A stretch of 64,000 bases of DNA from Bradyrhizobium paxllaeri. GTDB lineage: Bacteria > Pseudomonadota > Alphaproteobacteria > Rhizobiales > Xanthobacteraceae. Numbering within the stretch: position 1 is the stretch's first letter; each line of letters opens with the position of its first letter. The notes below the pieces were generated by a model. The model saw only the letters and a list, made by a program, of their open reading frames with translations. It was not told the origin of the DNA and searched no databases. The position numbers and the translations under genes were made by a program. Positions 25,388 to 34,848 of this stretch are shown here, piece after piece. The stretch is taken from NCBI RefSeq assembly GCF_001693515.2, contig NZ_CP042968.1:8313720-8377719 (forward strand). The letters run 5' to 3'.

Positions 25388-27910
25388 TCAGTGCGCCGCT
25401 GCCATGACTCGACTGCGCCGCCTCTCCGGCTGGACCAGCCGGCGCACCATTTCGAGAACTTTGGCTGCACATATTGGCCGACTGAAGTAATAGCCTTGCA
25501 TTTCAGCGCATGCCTCTGCGCGGAGGATCGCCAGCTGCTCCTCGGTTTCGACTCCTTCGGCCGTCGTCGTCTTGCCGAGACTGACTGCAAATCGAACCAC
25601 CGCGCGTGCGATCAGGCATGACTCCTCGTTCGTACCCGACAGCGCGTTGACGAAGCTCCGATCGATCTTGATCTTGTCGAGCGGGAACTTCTGAAGCAGG
25701 CTCAGCGATGAATAGCCGGTGCCGAAATCATCGAGGGCAATTCGCACGCCCAGTCTGTGCAGTTGGTCCAACGCAGCGAACACCGCCTCGCTGTCATGCA
25801 TGGTGATCGTCTCGGTGACCTCGAGCTCCAGCCTCTGGGCAGCTATGCCCGAATTCGCGAGCGCGGCGACGATGGTCGAAACCAGCTCCTTGCTCCGGAA
25901 TTGGGCAGGTGACAAATTTACCGCGATCTTGAGGTCATCGGGCCATTTGGCCGCCTCGCTACAGGCGGCCCTTAATACCCAATCTCCGATGGGCAGGATC
26001 AAGCCTGTCTCTTCCGCTAGCGGGATGAATTCGGCCGGCATGATCAAACCGCGTTGCGGGTGATGCCAGCGCAAGAGTGCCTCAAAGCCCGAGGGTTCAC
26101 CGCTTCCGGCATTGATGATCGCCTGATAATGAAGCTCGAATTCACCCCTGGCAAGCGCATCACGCATGTCGCGCTCCATATTGCGCCGGGCATGCATGAG
26201 CTGGTCCAGCTCGGGCTCGAAGAAGCGGAATGAACCGCGTCCGCCGCTCTTGGCCGAATAGAGCGCGAGATCCGCACTCTTCAGGATCTCGTCAGGGTTG
26301 GTGCCGTCGCGTGGCGCGATGGCAATGCCGATGCTGGTGCCGATGGTCACCTGATGGTCGCCAAGATCGAACGGTTTGCAAAGCGCGCGGCTGATTTTCT
26401 CGGCGAGGCCCGTGGCTTCGACGACGGGATTGGTCACGTAGTCGATAACGGCGAACTCGTCGCCGCCCAGCCGTGCAATCAGGGCCGTATCGCGGATGCA
26501 TTCGAGCAACCGCGCGGCGACGGCTTGCAGCAGCCGGTCGCCTGCCGGATGGCCGAGCGTATCGTTGACTTCTTTGAAACGATCGAGATCGAGCATGAAC
26601 ACGGCAAGGCCGGATCCTCCCTCTCGGGTGATTGCGAGGGCGTGCTCCATGCGCACCCGCAGCCGTACGCGATTGGGCAGGTCCGTCAGCGCGTCATGCT
26701 GGGCCATATGGATGATTTTGGCTTCGGACTGTCGCTGCTCGGTGACGTCGAGGTGAGTTGCCACCCATCCTCCGTCTGCCATTGGCTGCCGGGTAACGCA
26801 AATCAATCGACCATCCGCTAGTTCGTCGACCCTGCTCGTGACGGCGTCGGCCGGCAACGCATTCAGCGCGGAGAGCAGCCGGTTCGCGGCGCTATCGCTG
26901 GTCTCGCCTTTGAGGATGCCGTTTGCAATCCGATGCGCGATGACCTCGTGGTGCGGCGTTCCCGGCTCCAGCAGTTCCGGCGGCAGCCGATACATTTTGG
27001 CATAGCGATCATTGCATACGACAAGCCGCTTCTCCGCATCGAACATGCAAAGGCCCTCGCCCATGTGATTGATGGCCGTGTCCAACCTGCGTTTCTGTTC
27101 CTGCAATTCTCTTTGCGATGCCTCGACCTCTTGCCGGGCGAGCGACAACTGGCTGATGATTTCCTCGAATTTGCGGGTGCGGCTGGCAAGACGGCGATCC
27201 GCCAGCACCCCGATTAGGCTCATCCCGAGCACCGACAAGGCGACGCCGGCAATCAGCAGCGCGAGGAAGGTCGAAGAAAGCGACAAGGTGTCGGTCGCCC
27301 GCGTCGGATCAGGAACGATCTGCGCCGCGCCCATCGCGGTGAAATGATGTGAGACGATGGCCAGCGTCAGCAGGAGCGCGGCAGCAAACGTTCCCCGCCT
27401 GTCGTTATGGCGCGTAGCGATGGCCAGAGCGGCACAGCCGAAGAACATGCCGAGAGCAATCGATACCAACACGAGATCCGGCGCCCAGCTCACGTGGCCG
27501 GGCACCTCGAGCGCCCACATGCCAAGATAGTGCATGCTCGCAATGCCTGCGCCGATTACCGCGCCACCGACGGGAGCGTGCCAGCGGCCTGGATCGCTAG
27601 CGGCAAAACCAAGTCCGCAGGAAGTCAGTATCATCGCCGCTGCGAGCGACAATGCCGTCAAGGCGATGCCGTACCCAGTTGAAACGCCCGGCTCATAGGC
27701 GAGCATGGCGATGAAATGGGTCGCCCAGATCCCGTATCCGATCGCGGCGCCGGCAATCGCAATCCAGATCAGCCGCGTCCTGGCTTGCGACGCGATGGCG
27801 CGATGAAAGATCGTGACGGCAACGATACTGGCAACGAAGCAAACCAGGCCGGCAAGCAGAACAAGTCGCCAATCGTGCTCGGCAGTAAGGCAGCTAAAAA
27901 CGCGAAACAT
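25388..27910 (-). CDS. MHYT-PAS-GGDEF-EAL cyclic-di-GMP protein
   Basis: An 840-residue membrane protein. Residues 1-240 are seven hydrophobic segments with three MHYT-type motifs (ATHFIAML, SMHYLGMW, SHHFTAMG), thought to sense gas or copper. A coiled coil and a PAS-like domain (DTAINHMGEGLCMFDAEKRL) follow. The GGDEF domain has an intact ARLGGDEFAVI, and the EAL domain has FEALLRWHHP and DDFGTGYSSL. Both catalytic motifs look intact, so the enzyme could make or break c-di-GMP. It lies on the minus strand between the LON-domain gene and the TetR locus, not co-oriented with either. Confidence 0.95.
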   Translation of the reverse strand: MFRVFSCLTAEHDWRLVLLAGLVCFVASIVAVTIFHRAIASQARTRLIWIAIAGAAIGYGIWATHFIAMLAYEPGVSTGYGIALTALSLAAAMILTSCGLGFAASDPGRWHAPVGGAVIGAGIASMHYLGMWALEVPGHVSWAPDLVLVSIALGMFFGCAALAIATRHNDRRGTFAAALLLTLAIVSHHFTAMGAAQIVPDPTRATDTLSLSSTFLALLIAGVALSVLGMSLIGVLADRRLASRTRKFEEIISQLSLARQEVEASQRELQEQKRRLDTAINHMGEGLCMFDAEKRLVVCNDRYAKMYRLPPELLEPGTPHHEVIAHRIANGILKGETSDSAANRLLSALNALPADAVTSRVDELADGRLICVTRQPMADGGWVATHLDVTEQRQSEAKIIHMAQHDALTDLPNRVRLRVRMEHALAITREGGSGLAVFMLDLDRFKEVNDTLGHPAGDRLLQAVAARLLECIRDTALIARLGGDEFAVIDYVTNPVVEATGLAEKISRALCKPFDLGDHQVTIGTSIGIAIAPRDGTNPDEILKSADLALYSAKSGGRGSFRFFEPELDQLMHARRNMERDMRDALARGEFELHYQAIINAGSGEPSGFEALLRWHHPQRGLIMPAEFIPLAEETGLILPIGDWVLRAACSEAAKWPDDLKIAVNLSPAQFRSKELVSTIVAALANSGIAAQRLELEVTETITMHDSEAVFAALDQLHRLGVRIALDDFGTGYSSLSLLQKFPLDKIKIDRSFVNALSGTNEESCLIARAVVRFAVSLGKTTTAEGVETEEQLAILRAEACAEMQGYYFSRPICAAKVLEMVRRLVQPERRRSRVMAAAH

Positions 27911-28122
27911 GTTGTTGATCCCATCGGCAATGCCGCCGATGAGATATTTGACCGGGCTTCCTTCACGTTAATTTGCGGCAATGACCGGTTGCATGCTTAT
28001 TGCAACGTAAAACTTATTTGCGGAATGCCGCGCACGCACCGTGAAATTACGGCAAAATTTGCGACCGGAATCCCGCCGCGCTCTCCGGGTACTGGCTCAC
28101 GATGGTCGGGTGACCTCGTGAG

Positions 28123-28473
28123 CTAGTACCCCGCGGCCGCCAGCACGACGACGACGCCGAGCGCTTTCCAGCCGAAGCCACGGCCGCGCGACCACCAGGC
28201 ATTGGCGGCGGCCGCAAAGGCGTAGACCGCGACGATCGTCATCACGATCCAGTGCCGTGCACTCTCCGATCCCATCGACGGCGCCGCAAGCAGTAGCACT
28301 CCGCCGCCGATCCACGCCACCGTGCCCGCCTGCCAGACCAGTCGGATAAGGGTCCGCAAGCTCTCCGGCTGGATGGTCGCTTTGGCGAACACCTTGGTTT
28401 CTCCCAACAGCCCGTGGATCATCGCCACTATCATGCCGGCGACGCCGGCACACTGCAGAATGAGATCGCGCAT
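28123..28473 (-). CDS. Small four-helix membrane protein under TetR control
   Basis: The start is the ATG at 28471-28473, with GGAGG 8 bases upstream. The 116-residue product has about four hydrophobic helices (AGVAGMIVAMIHGLLGE, TVAWIGGGVLLLAA, WIVMTIVAVYAFAAAANAWW, ALGVVVVLAAAGY). No catalytic motif is seen; it resembles small conserved integral-membrane proteins of unknown function. Its promoter region holds a perfect 18-bp palindrome and the divergent tetR gene, so it is probably the repressed target. Confidence 0.8.
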   Translation of the reverse strand: MRDLILQCAGVAGMIVAMIHGLLGETKVFAKATIQPESLRTLIRLVWQAGTVAWIGGGVLLLAAPSMGSESARHWIVMTIVAVYAFAAAANAWWSRGRGFGWKALGVVVVLAAAGY

Positions 28474-28483
28474 CGGAACGCCT

Positions 28484-28501
28484 CCATACAGTACTGTATG
28501 G
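28484..28501. promoter_or_regulatory. Perfect 18-bp palindromic operator (TetR site 1)
   Basis: CCATACAGTACTGTATGG is its own reverse complement. It lies 11 bases upstream of the membrane-protein start and 54 bases before the tetR ATG, so a bound repressor could block both. Confidence 0.8.
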
Positions 28502-28526
28502 TTATGCGCCGCATTCTGGCGCCTGT

Positions 28527-28544
28527 CAATACAGTGGTGTATGG
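28527..28544. promoter_or_regulatory. Imperfect copy of the operator (TetR site 2)
   Basis: CAATACAGTGGTGTATGG differs from site 1 at three of 18 positions. The copies are 43 bp apart centre to centre, about four helical turns, and this one abuts the tetR start. Confidence 0.7.
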
Positions 28545-28554
28545 TGGCGGGGAT

Positions 28555-29091
28555 ATGAGCGATCAACTCTCGGCAAAGGACTGGGTCGATCAGGGCCTGA
28601 AAGCGCTGGCGAGCCGCGGCTTCACCGCGCTGAAGGCGGATCCGCTGGCAAAAGCGCTGCGCGTCTCGCGCGGCAGCTTCTACTGGCACTTTGCCGATAT
28701 CGCCGCATTCCACGCCGCGGTCCTCACACGCTGGCACGAGGTCGCCGCCGAGCAGATCATCGCCAATGTCGAAGCGGCCTCCAGGGACGAGAACCCGCTG
28801 GCGCGGCTGCTGCGCCGCGTGTTCGGCGAGCGACTGATGCTGGAGAGAGCCGTACGCAGCTGGGCCAGCGTCGACCCCGCCGCCCGCGCTGCCGTGCAGG
28901 CAATCGATCGCCGCCGGCTGAACTATGTGGAGGGCCTTCTGACGCAGTCGGGCCTGTCGGCGGAAACCGCCCGCACCCGCGCACAAATCCTCTATTGGGC
29001 GTTTCTCGGCTTTGCGCTATCGGATCAGCCGTTGCCGAAGGCGCGGCAGCAGGCCGTGATCGATGAACTGGTGCGGATGTCGGCGTCATGA
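28555..29091 (+). CDS. TetR/AcrR-family repressor
   Basis: ATG 28555 (MSDQLSAKDW) is chosen because earlier in-frame starts lie across the operators. The product has 178 residues. The N-terminal HTH reads FTALKADPLAKALRVSRGSFYWHFADIAAF, split here as LAKALRVSRGSFYWHF, the TetR signature. The C-terminal all-helical ligand domain is variable. Two copies of a CATACAG-type palindrome lie immediately upstream, between it and the divergent membrane-protein gene, pointing to autoregulation and control of that gene. Confidence 0.92.
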   Translation: MSDQLSAKDWVDQGLKALASRGFTALKADPLAKALRVSRGSFYWHFADIAAFHAAVLTRWHEVAAEQIIANVEAASRDENPLARLLRRVFGERLMLERAVRSWASVDPAARAAVQAIDRRRLNYVEGLLTQSGLSAETARTRAQILYWAFLGFALSDQPLPKARQQAVIDELVRMSAS

Positions 29092-29139
29092 CATCAAGCG
29101 GTCTTGTATGCTAAGGACACGCCAATCCGGAGACGATAC

Positions 29140-29337
29140 ATGAACGCCCCGCCTGAACGCCTCGACAGCACCGTCGATCCGAAATTGCTGGAGATCCTGG
29201 TCTGTCCGGTGACCAAGGGACCGCTCGAATTCGATTCAGCCCGGCAGGAGCTGATCTCGCGTTCGGCGAAACTCGCCTATCCCATTCGCGACGGCATTCC
29301 GATCATGTTGCCGGAAGAGGCACGGAAGATCGATTAA
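29140..29337 (+). CDS. Trm112/UPF0434-family protein
   Basis: ATG 29140 follows GGAGA by 6 bases. The product has 65 residues. [17 protein letters not shown] and [18 protein letters not shown] are the UPF0434/Trm112 signature; only one of the usual zinc Cys pairs is visible, as in many bacterial members. Trm112 homologues activate methyltransferases in other domains of life, while the bacterial role is less clear. A REP-like palindrome follows 11 bp after the stop. Confidence 0.9.
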   Translation: MNAPPERLDSTVDPKLLEILVCPVTKGPLEFDSARQELISRSAKLAYPIRDGIPIMLPEEARKID

Positions 29338-29347
29338 TGCATGCCGC

Positions 29348-29437
29348 CGTAGCCCGGATGGAGCGAAGCGCAATCCGGGAACGATCGTGCAGAGGATAGA
29401 CCTGCCCCGGATTACGCTGCGCTCCATCCGGGCTACG
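29348..29437. repeat. REP-like inverted repeat, family A
   Basis: CGTAGCCCGGATGGAGCG at the left end is inverted as CGCTCCATCCGGGCTACG at the right end, with a related inner pair (AATCCGGG/CCCCGGATT). It lies between converging genes. Confidence 0.75.
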
Positions 29438-29444
29438 CGAAAAC

Positions 29445-30662
29445 CTACAACGCCTCACCCTTCAGCAGCCGCGGCACCTCACCGGATAATCCTGCCGCCT
29501 GCTTGATGAAAATGCTTTTCAGCGGCGGCGCGCGATCGACGAGGCCAAGCCCGATATCGCGCACGGTACGCAGCAGCGTCGATTCGTTCGAGAACAGGAA
29601 GTTCAGCGAATTGGTGGCGAGCCCCATCGCCATGGTGTCGAAGCGACGCCAGCGCTGGTAGCGGTCGAGCACGTCGGCCTGCCCGGGATCGATGCCGAGC
29701 CGGGCGGCATCGACCACGACCTCGGCCAGCGCCGCGACATCCTTCAGGCCCATGTTGAGGCCCTGCCCCGCAATCGGATGAATCACATGCGCGGCGTCGC
29801 CGACCAGCGCCAGCCGCTCGGCGACGAACGAGCGCGCGACGAAGTAGCCGAGCGGAAACGCGCGCGGCTTGTCGAGCGCCTTGATCTCGCCGAGATGCAG
29901 CCCGAAGCGCTTCTCGAGTTCGTCATGGAATTCGGCTTCGCCAAGCGCGGTGATGCGCGCGGCCTCGGTGCGGGTCTCGGTCCACACCAGCGACGAGCGT
30001 TTTCCAGTTAGCGGCAGGATCGCAAACGGCCCTGCGGGAAGAAAATGCTCCTCGGCACGGCCGTGATGATCGCGCTCGTGGCCGACGGTGACGACGATGC
30101 CGGACTGATCGTAGTCCCAGCCATGGGTGGCGATGCCGGCGCGCTCACGCAGCTTTGAGCGCGCGCCATCGGCGGCGACCAGCAGGCTTGCTTCGATGAC
30201 ATTGCCGTCGGCGAGCGTCACGGTAACGCCATCGGCGCGCGCGTCGTAGGTCGAAACCGCGGTGGCGCGGAGATCGATGCCTTCGGCCTCGGCGCGCTCG
30301 ACCAGCGCGTCGATCAGGCGCCGGTTTTCGACCATGTGCGCAAAGGGCTCGCCGGGCTCGACTTCCCCCGCAAAGGTCAGGAATACCGGACGGGTGGCGT
30401 CTTCCAGACTGGAATCAGTGACGACCATGTCGAGGATGGCTTGCGAATCCGAGACCCGGTCCCAGACACCGAGCGCCTCGAACAGCCGTCGGCAGGCCGC
30501 CACGATGGCAGTGGCGCGCGGATCCCGGCTCGGCCGCGCGGCAAGGGCCGGATCGGCAACGACAACGGGAATGTCGGCGCCAAGGCCTTGGCGAAACGCC
30601 AGCGCCAGCGCCAGTCCGGCAAAGGCGCCGCCACAGATGACAATGCTTCGCTGTGCCGCCAT
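29445..30662 (-). CDS. UbiH/UbiF/COQ6-type FAD monooxygenase
   Basis: A 405-residue flavoprotein. Residues 6-25 are the Rossmann FAD motif (IVICGGAFAGLALALAF, with the pattern GGxxAG). LVAADGARSKLRERAGI is the DG motif and LVGDAAHVIHPIAGQGLNMG is the GD motif that binds the ribityl chain. This set marks ubiquinone-ring hydroxylases (UbiH, UbiF, VisC or UbiL). Which ring position is hydroxylated cannot be told from motifs. It acts at the inner membrane in ubiquinone synthesis. It converges with the Trm112-like gene. Confidence 0.9.
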   Translation of the reverse strand: MAAQRSIVICGGAFAGLALALAFRQGLGADIPVVVADPALAARPSRDPRATAIVAACRRLFEALGVWDRVSDSQAILDMVVTDSSLEDATRPVFLTFAGEVEPGEPFAHMVENRRLIDALVERAEAEGIDLRATAVSTYDARADGVTVTLADGNVIEASLLVAADGARSKLRERAGIATHGWDYDQSGIVVTVGHERDHHGRAEEHFLPAGPFAILPLTGKRSSLVWTETRTEAARITALGEAEFHDELEKRFGLHLGEIKALDKPRAFPLGYFVARSFVAERLALVGDAAHVIHPIAGQGLNMGLKDVAALAEVVVDAARLGIDPGQADVLDRYQRWRRFDTMAMGLATNSLNFLFSNESTLLRTVRDIGLGLVDRAPPLKSIFIKQAAGLSGEVPRLLKGEAL

Positions 30663-30747
30663 GCGATCCTTACCCGGTTCCTGCGTCAGACTACGCTTGC
30701 TACCTGATAATAGCTGGGCGAAACAGGCTCATAAACAAGGCTGAGCC

Positions 30748-30787
30748 GTCATTCCGGGACGATACGCAGTATCGGACCCGGAATGAC
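30748..30787. repeat. REP-like inverted repeat, family C
   Basis: GTCATTCCGGG and CCCGGAATGAC form an 11-bp perfect stem around an inner CGATAC/GTATCG pair. It lies between divergent ubiH-like and tesB genes. A related element is at 56159-56267. Confidence 0.75.
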
Positions 30788-30813
30788 GCAAGAATCCAAC
30801 CGAAAGCACGACC

Positions 30814-31674
30814 ATGTCCAAAGGCCTGATTGACCTGATTTCCATTCTCGATCTGGAGCCGTTGGAGGTGAATCTATTCCGCGGCAACAGCCCGAAGACG
30901 AGCTGGCAGCGGGTGTTCGGGGGACAGGTGATCGGGCAGGCCATGGTGGCGGCGTGCCGCACCGTCGAGGGCCGCCTGCCGCATTCGATCCATTGCTATT
31001 TCATCCTGCCGGGCGATCCCCAGATTCCGATCATCTATCAGGTCGAACGCTTGCGCGACGGCAAGAGCTATTCGACGAGGCGCGTCACCGCGATCCAGCA
31101 CGGCAACGCCATCTTCTCCATCATGGTGTCGTTTCACGCCGAGGAAGAGGGCGCCTTCGACCATCAGGACAAGATGCCCGACGTGCCGCCGCCGGAAAAG
31201 CTCACCGCGGAGGAAGTGGCAAAGCAGCCGATGTTTCGCGAGATGCCGGAATTCATCCGTCGCTATTACGAATCCGACCGGCCGATCGAGCTGCGTCCGG
31301 TCGAGCTCGGCCGCTATTTCGGCCAGAAGATCGACGACGGCCGTATCCATGTCTGGATTCGCACCGCGGCCAAATTGCCCGACGATCCGGCGCTACATTT
31401 GTGCGCGCTGGCCTATGCCTCGGATTTTTCGCTGCTCGATGCGGTGATGGCTCGCTATGGCCGCACGCTGTTCGACAAGCGGATGATGCCGGCGAGCCTC
31501 GATCACGCGATGTGGTTTCACCGGCCGTTCCGCGCCGACGAATGGCTGCTCTACGCGCAGGACTCGCCGAGCGCGCAAGACGGCCGCGGGCTGACCCGCG
31601 GCCTGATCTTCAAGCCCGACGGCACGCTGGTGGCGTCCGTGGCCCAGGAAGGCTCGGTACGCCAGCGCAGGTGA
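30814..31674 (+). CDS. tesB: Acyl-CoA thioesterase II
   Basis: A 286-residue protein with two tandem hot-dog domains. The N-terminal domain has NLFRGNSPKTSWQRVFGGQV and GDGKSYSTRRVTA-type motifs (RDGKSYSTRRV). The C-terminal domain has MWFHRPFRADEWLLY, GRGLTRGLIF and VASVAQEG, giving the Asp, Thr and Gln of the TesB active site. It hydrolyses medium to long acyl-CoA esters in the cytoplasm. Length equals the family norm. Its stop is 3 bp from the converging GYF-domain gene. Confidence 0.95.
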   Translation: MSKGLIDLISILDLEPLEVNLFRGNSPKTSWQRVFGGQVIGQAMVAACRTVEGRLPHSIHCYFILPGDPQIPIIYQVERLRDGKSYSTRRVTAIQHGNAIFSIMVSFHAEEEGAFDHQDKMPDVPPPEKLTAEEVAKQPMFREMPEFIRRYYESDRPIELRPVELGRYFGQKIDDGRIHVWIRTAAKLPDDPALHLCALAYASDFSLLDAVMARYGRTLFDKRMMPASLDHAMWFHRPFRADEWLLYAQDSPSAQDGRGLTRGLIFKPDGTLVASVAQEGSVRQRR

Positions 31675-31677
31675 ACC

Positions 31678-32568
31678 TTAAGCGTTCACGGTCGTGCCGC
31701 GCTCCGCCAAAACAGTCTGCGATGCCAGCCATTGTGACATCCATCGATACACCCACGGTATCGGGATGATGAAGAAGAAGCCGATCACAGCCACGAGCGC
31801 GCGCCATAGAAACTCCAGCCCGCTGCCGATGAAAAGGACTTCACGCCGCGTGCCCTCGATGTTCCGGCAAAACCATCGCAGCCAGGCGACGTAGACCCAC
31901 GCCCAGCCGACGATGGTGATGACGGAGATCACAGCCAGAATGGACCATCCAATGTAGGCCCACACCGAACCAACGAAGCTGAGCCCGAGCGGCTGCCCGT
32001 TGGACGAAAGGTTCGCGATAAACCACTTCAGGAAAAGCCAGTAGAGAACCAGCTGGGCGATGTTCACCAGATTGCCGAGCCACTCGATGCCAGTCAGGCC
32101 AACCCCAATGAGGATGACGGCAGCTCCGAAATACCAGGGCACGATCGTCATCGGCTGGCCTTCGAAGCCGAGGTTCGGCCGTCCCGGCACCTTGACGCAC
32201 GGAACGATCCACTTGGCGTACCACACCAGGACCCACGGTCCCGGAATGATGAAGATGAGACCGATCGCCAGCACGAGGCTGCGCCAGACAAACTCCAGGA
32301 TTCCGAAATCGATCGACAGCGGCCCGCCGCTGTAGCTTCCGGCCATTTGTGGCGCGCCACCGGGTTGCGCGAAAGCGGGCGGGCTGGAGCCGCCGCCGGG
32401 TATCAGGCCAGGGATTTCCCCCGCCCGCTGCCAGCCCGACATCCCCTCGGTCCAGACCAGCGTATCCGCTCCAACCGCCCCCCGGGTAATGAGATCACGA
32501 AGCTGGGCTTCCGGATAAGGGCCCTGTTGCTGGCCATTGGCGGCATAAAACCACGATCGGTTCGACAT
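31678..32568 (-). CDS. GYF-domain membrane protein with internal duplication
   Basis: A 296-residue protein. Residues 5-60 form a bacterial GYF_2 domain (WFYAANGQQQGPYPEAQL, then WTEGMSGWQRAGEIP), a probable peptide-binding module. The rest is membrane-embedded. Two copies of one unit, LEFVWRSLVLAIGLIFIIPG and LEFLWRALVAVIGFFFIIPI, each followed by PWV and a second helix, flank a central helix pair; this is a visible internal duplication of DUF898-like type. Function unknown. The gene converges on tesB. Confidence 0.8.
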   Translation of the reverse strand: MSNRSWFYAANGQQQGPYPEAQLRDLITRGAVGADTLVWTEGMSGWQRAGEIPGLIPGGGSSPPAFAQPGGAPQMAGSYSGGPLSIDFGILEFVWRSLVLAIGLIFIIPGPWVLVWYAKWIVPCVKVPGRPNLGFEGQPMTIVPWYFGAAVILIGVGLTGIEWLGNLVNIAQLVLYWLFLKWFIANLSSNGQPLGLSFVGSVWAYIGWSILAVISVITIVGWAWVYVAWLRWFCRNIEGTRREVLFIGSGLEFLWRALVAVIGFFFIIPIPWVYRWMSQWLASQTVLAERGTTVNA

Positions 32569-32662
32569 TTTATTTCCTTGAGCCGTGGAAAATGAAAAAT
32601 TAGCCGGCGGGCGGCTGAGGGAGAGTGCATTTTGGCGGACGTTACGGCCGCCTGTACAGTGA

Positions 32663-33154
<492 letters not shown>

Positions 33155-33233
33155 AGCATCACCGAATTCAAGGCGCGGCGGCAGCAACGCCGGGCGCGCG
33201 AAGCCAAGAAACGACAACACGCCGGGGGATTCC

Positions 33234-34541
33234 ATGGGGGCACCATCGTATCGTGCAGCAGGCCGTGCTGCGCTCATCACGCTTGCAGCGAGTTTTGCGC
33301 TCACCACGCCGGCCTTCGCCGAGACCTCCACCATCAATGCCGCCGACACGGCGTGGATGATCGTCGCTACCGCGCTTGTATTGATGATGACGATCCCGGG
33401 CCTGGCGCTGTTCTATTCCGGCATGGTGCGCAAGAAGAACGTGCTGGCGACCATGGCGCAGAGCCTCGCTGCCGTGGCGCTGATCTCGATACTCTGGGTG
33501 GCGTTCGGCTATTCGTTGGCCTTTGTCGGTGACGGCGCCTTGATCGGCACGCTCGATCGCTGGTTCCTCATCGGCATGACGATGGAGAGCGTCAACCCGG
33601 CGGCCAAGACGATTCCGGAAGCGCTTTTCATGCTGTACCAGATGACGTTTGCGATCATCACGGTGGCGCTGGTGGCGGGCGCGGTGGCGGACCGGATGCG
33701 GTTTTCGGCCTATCTCCTGTTTTCCGTCGGTTGGTTCATGTTCGTCTATGTGCCGCTCGCACACTGGGTATGGGGCGGCGGATTCCTTGCCACCTGGGGC
33801 GTGATGGATTTCGCCGGCGGTCTCGTCGTGCATCTTTCCGCCGGCGTCGGCGGGCTGGTAGCCGCGACCGTGCTAGGCCGGCGTCACGGCTATGGCAGCG
33901 AGAACCTCGCGCCGTTCGACCTCTCGCTCGCGGTGATCGGCACGGGGCTCCTGTGGGTCGGCTGGTTCGGCTTCAATGGCGGATCGGCGCTGGCGGCGAA
34001 TTCGCGCGCGGTCATGGCGATCACCGCAACGCATCTGGCCGCCTGCGCCGGCGCGCTCACCTGGGCCGCGATCGAATGGGCGACGCGGCGCAAGCCGTCG
34101 GTGCTCGGCATGATTTCGGGCGCCATCGCGGGCCTCGGCACCATCACGCCGGCCTCCGGCTTCGTTGCGCCGTGGCACGGCGTCCTGATCGGTGTCGTTG
34201 CGGGAACGCTCTGCTTCTGGGCCTGCACCTGGCTCAAGCAGCGCTTCAAATATGACGACTCGCTCGACGTGTTCGGCGTCCACGGCATCGGCGGATTGAC
34301 CGGCACGCTGCTCGCCGGCGTCTTTGCGGTGAATGCGATCGGCGGCACCGCCGGCCTGATCGAGGGCAATCCGCAACAGGTCCTGACCCAGTTCTACGGG
34401 GTCCTCGCCACCCTGGTGTGGTCCGGCGGCATCACCTTCTTGCTGCTGAAACTGGTGGGCGTGTTTGCACCGCTGCGGGTATCGCTGCAGCAGGAGCTGG
34501 AAGGCCTCGACATCTCGCAGCACGGCGAAGCGCTGCAATAG
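33234..34541 (+). CDS. amtB: Ammonium transporter AmtB1
   Basis: ATG 33234 gives 435 residues with a signal-like N-terminus (ALITLAASFALTTPAFAE), as in other AmtB proteins. Eleven membrane helices follow. Signatures are WMIVATALVLMMTIPGLALF, YPLAHWVWGGG-type helix 5 (PLAHWVWGGGFLATWGVMDF), DFAGGLVVHLSAGVGGLV with the pore His, and DDSLDVFGVHGIGGLTGTLL with the second pore His. It conducts ammonium and is gated by GlnK. It lacks the periplasmic insertion seen in AmtB2. Confidence 0.96.
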   Translation: MGAPSYRAAGRAALITLAASFALTTPAFAETSTINAADTAWMIVATALVLMMTIPGLALFYSGMVRKKNVLATMAQSLAAVALISILWVAFGYSLAFVGDGALIGTLDRWFLIGMTMESVNPAAKTIPEALFMLYQMTFAIITVALVAGAVADRMRFSAYLLFSVGWFMFVYVPLAHWVWGGGFLATWGVMDFAGGLVVHLSAGVGGLVAATVLGRRHGYGSENLAPFDLSLAVIGTGLLWVGWFGFNGGSALAANSRAVMAITATHLAACAGALTWAAIEWATRRKPSVLGMISGAIAGLGTITPASGFVAPWHGVLIGVVAGTLCFWACTWLKQRFKYDDSLDVFGVHGIGGLTGTLLAGVFAVNAIGGTAGLIEGNPQQVLTQFYGVLATLVWSGGITFLLLKLVGVFAPLRVSLQQELEGLDISQHGEALQ

Positions 34542-34603
34542 GCCTGCCCATCCCGTTACCGTTTTCTTGCCCTGCCGCTAAGCAGGATTGTGTCACCAGT
34601 CAG

Positions 34604-34628
34604 CGCATGCCCACGTTTTGGGCATGCG
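34604..34628. repeat. 10-bp inverted repeat after amtB1
   Basis: CGCATGCCCA and TGGGCATGCG with a 5-base loop; possible transcript-end hairpin, though no T-run follows. Confidence 0.5.
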
Positions 34629-34728
34629 TGATTACGCTTTGGGCGCGACGGAATGGCGCAGGAAGGTGCAATCCCCCCAGAATGCGAAAAGAGCCGGATT
34701 CATAATCCGTTAGGGAGCGGTCCCGATC

Positions 34729-34744
34729 TGGCACGGCATTTGAT
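34729..34744 (+). promoter_or_regulatory. Sigma-54 (-24/-12) promoter of glnK2-amtB2
   Basis: TGGCAC, 5 bases, then TTGAT matches TGGCAC-N5-TTGCW except at one or two positions. It lies 105 bases before the glnK2 ATG, consistent with NtrC-dependent nitrogen control. Confidence 0.7.
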
Positions 34745-34848
34745 TCTAAGGGTCCCGGCTGTGCCCGCGTAGTGAACATCTCCGCGTGGTGAACCTCAGT
34801 CGAGAACGCCCGGACCGCTGCACCGGGCCCAAGCGGGGACCAAGACCC

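Larger units (their letters stand above)
34542..34848. other. Spacer between amtB1 and glnK2: hairpin and sigma-54 promoter
   Basis: No gene. It contains a 10-bp inverted repeat (34604-34628), a GGTGCA half-site of NtrC type near 34664, and a good -24/-12 promoter at 34729-34744. Confidence 0.6.
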
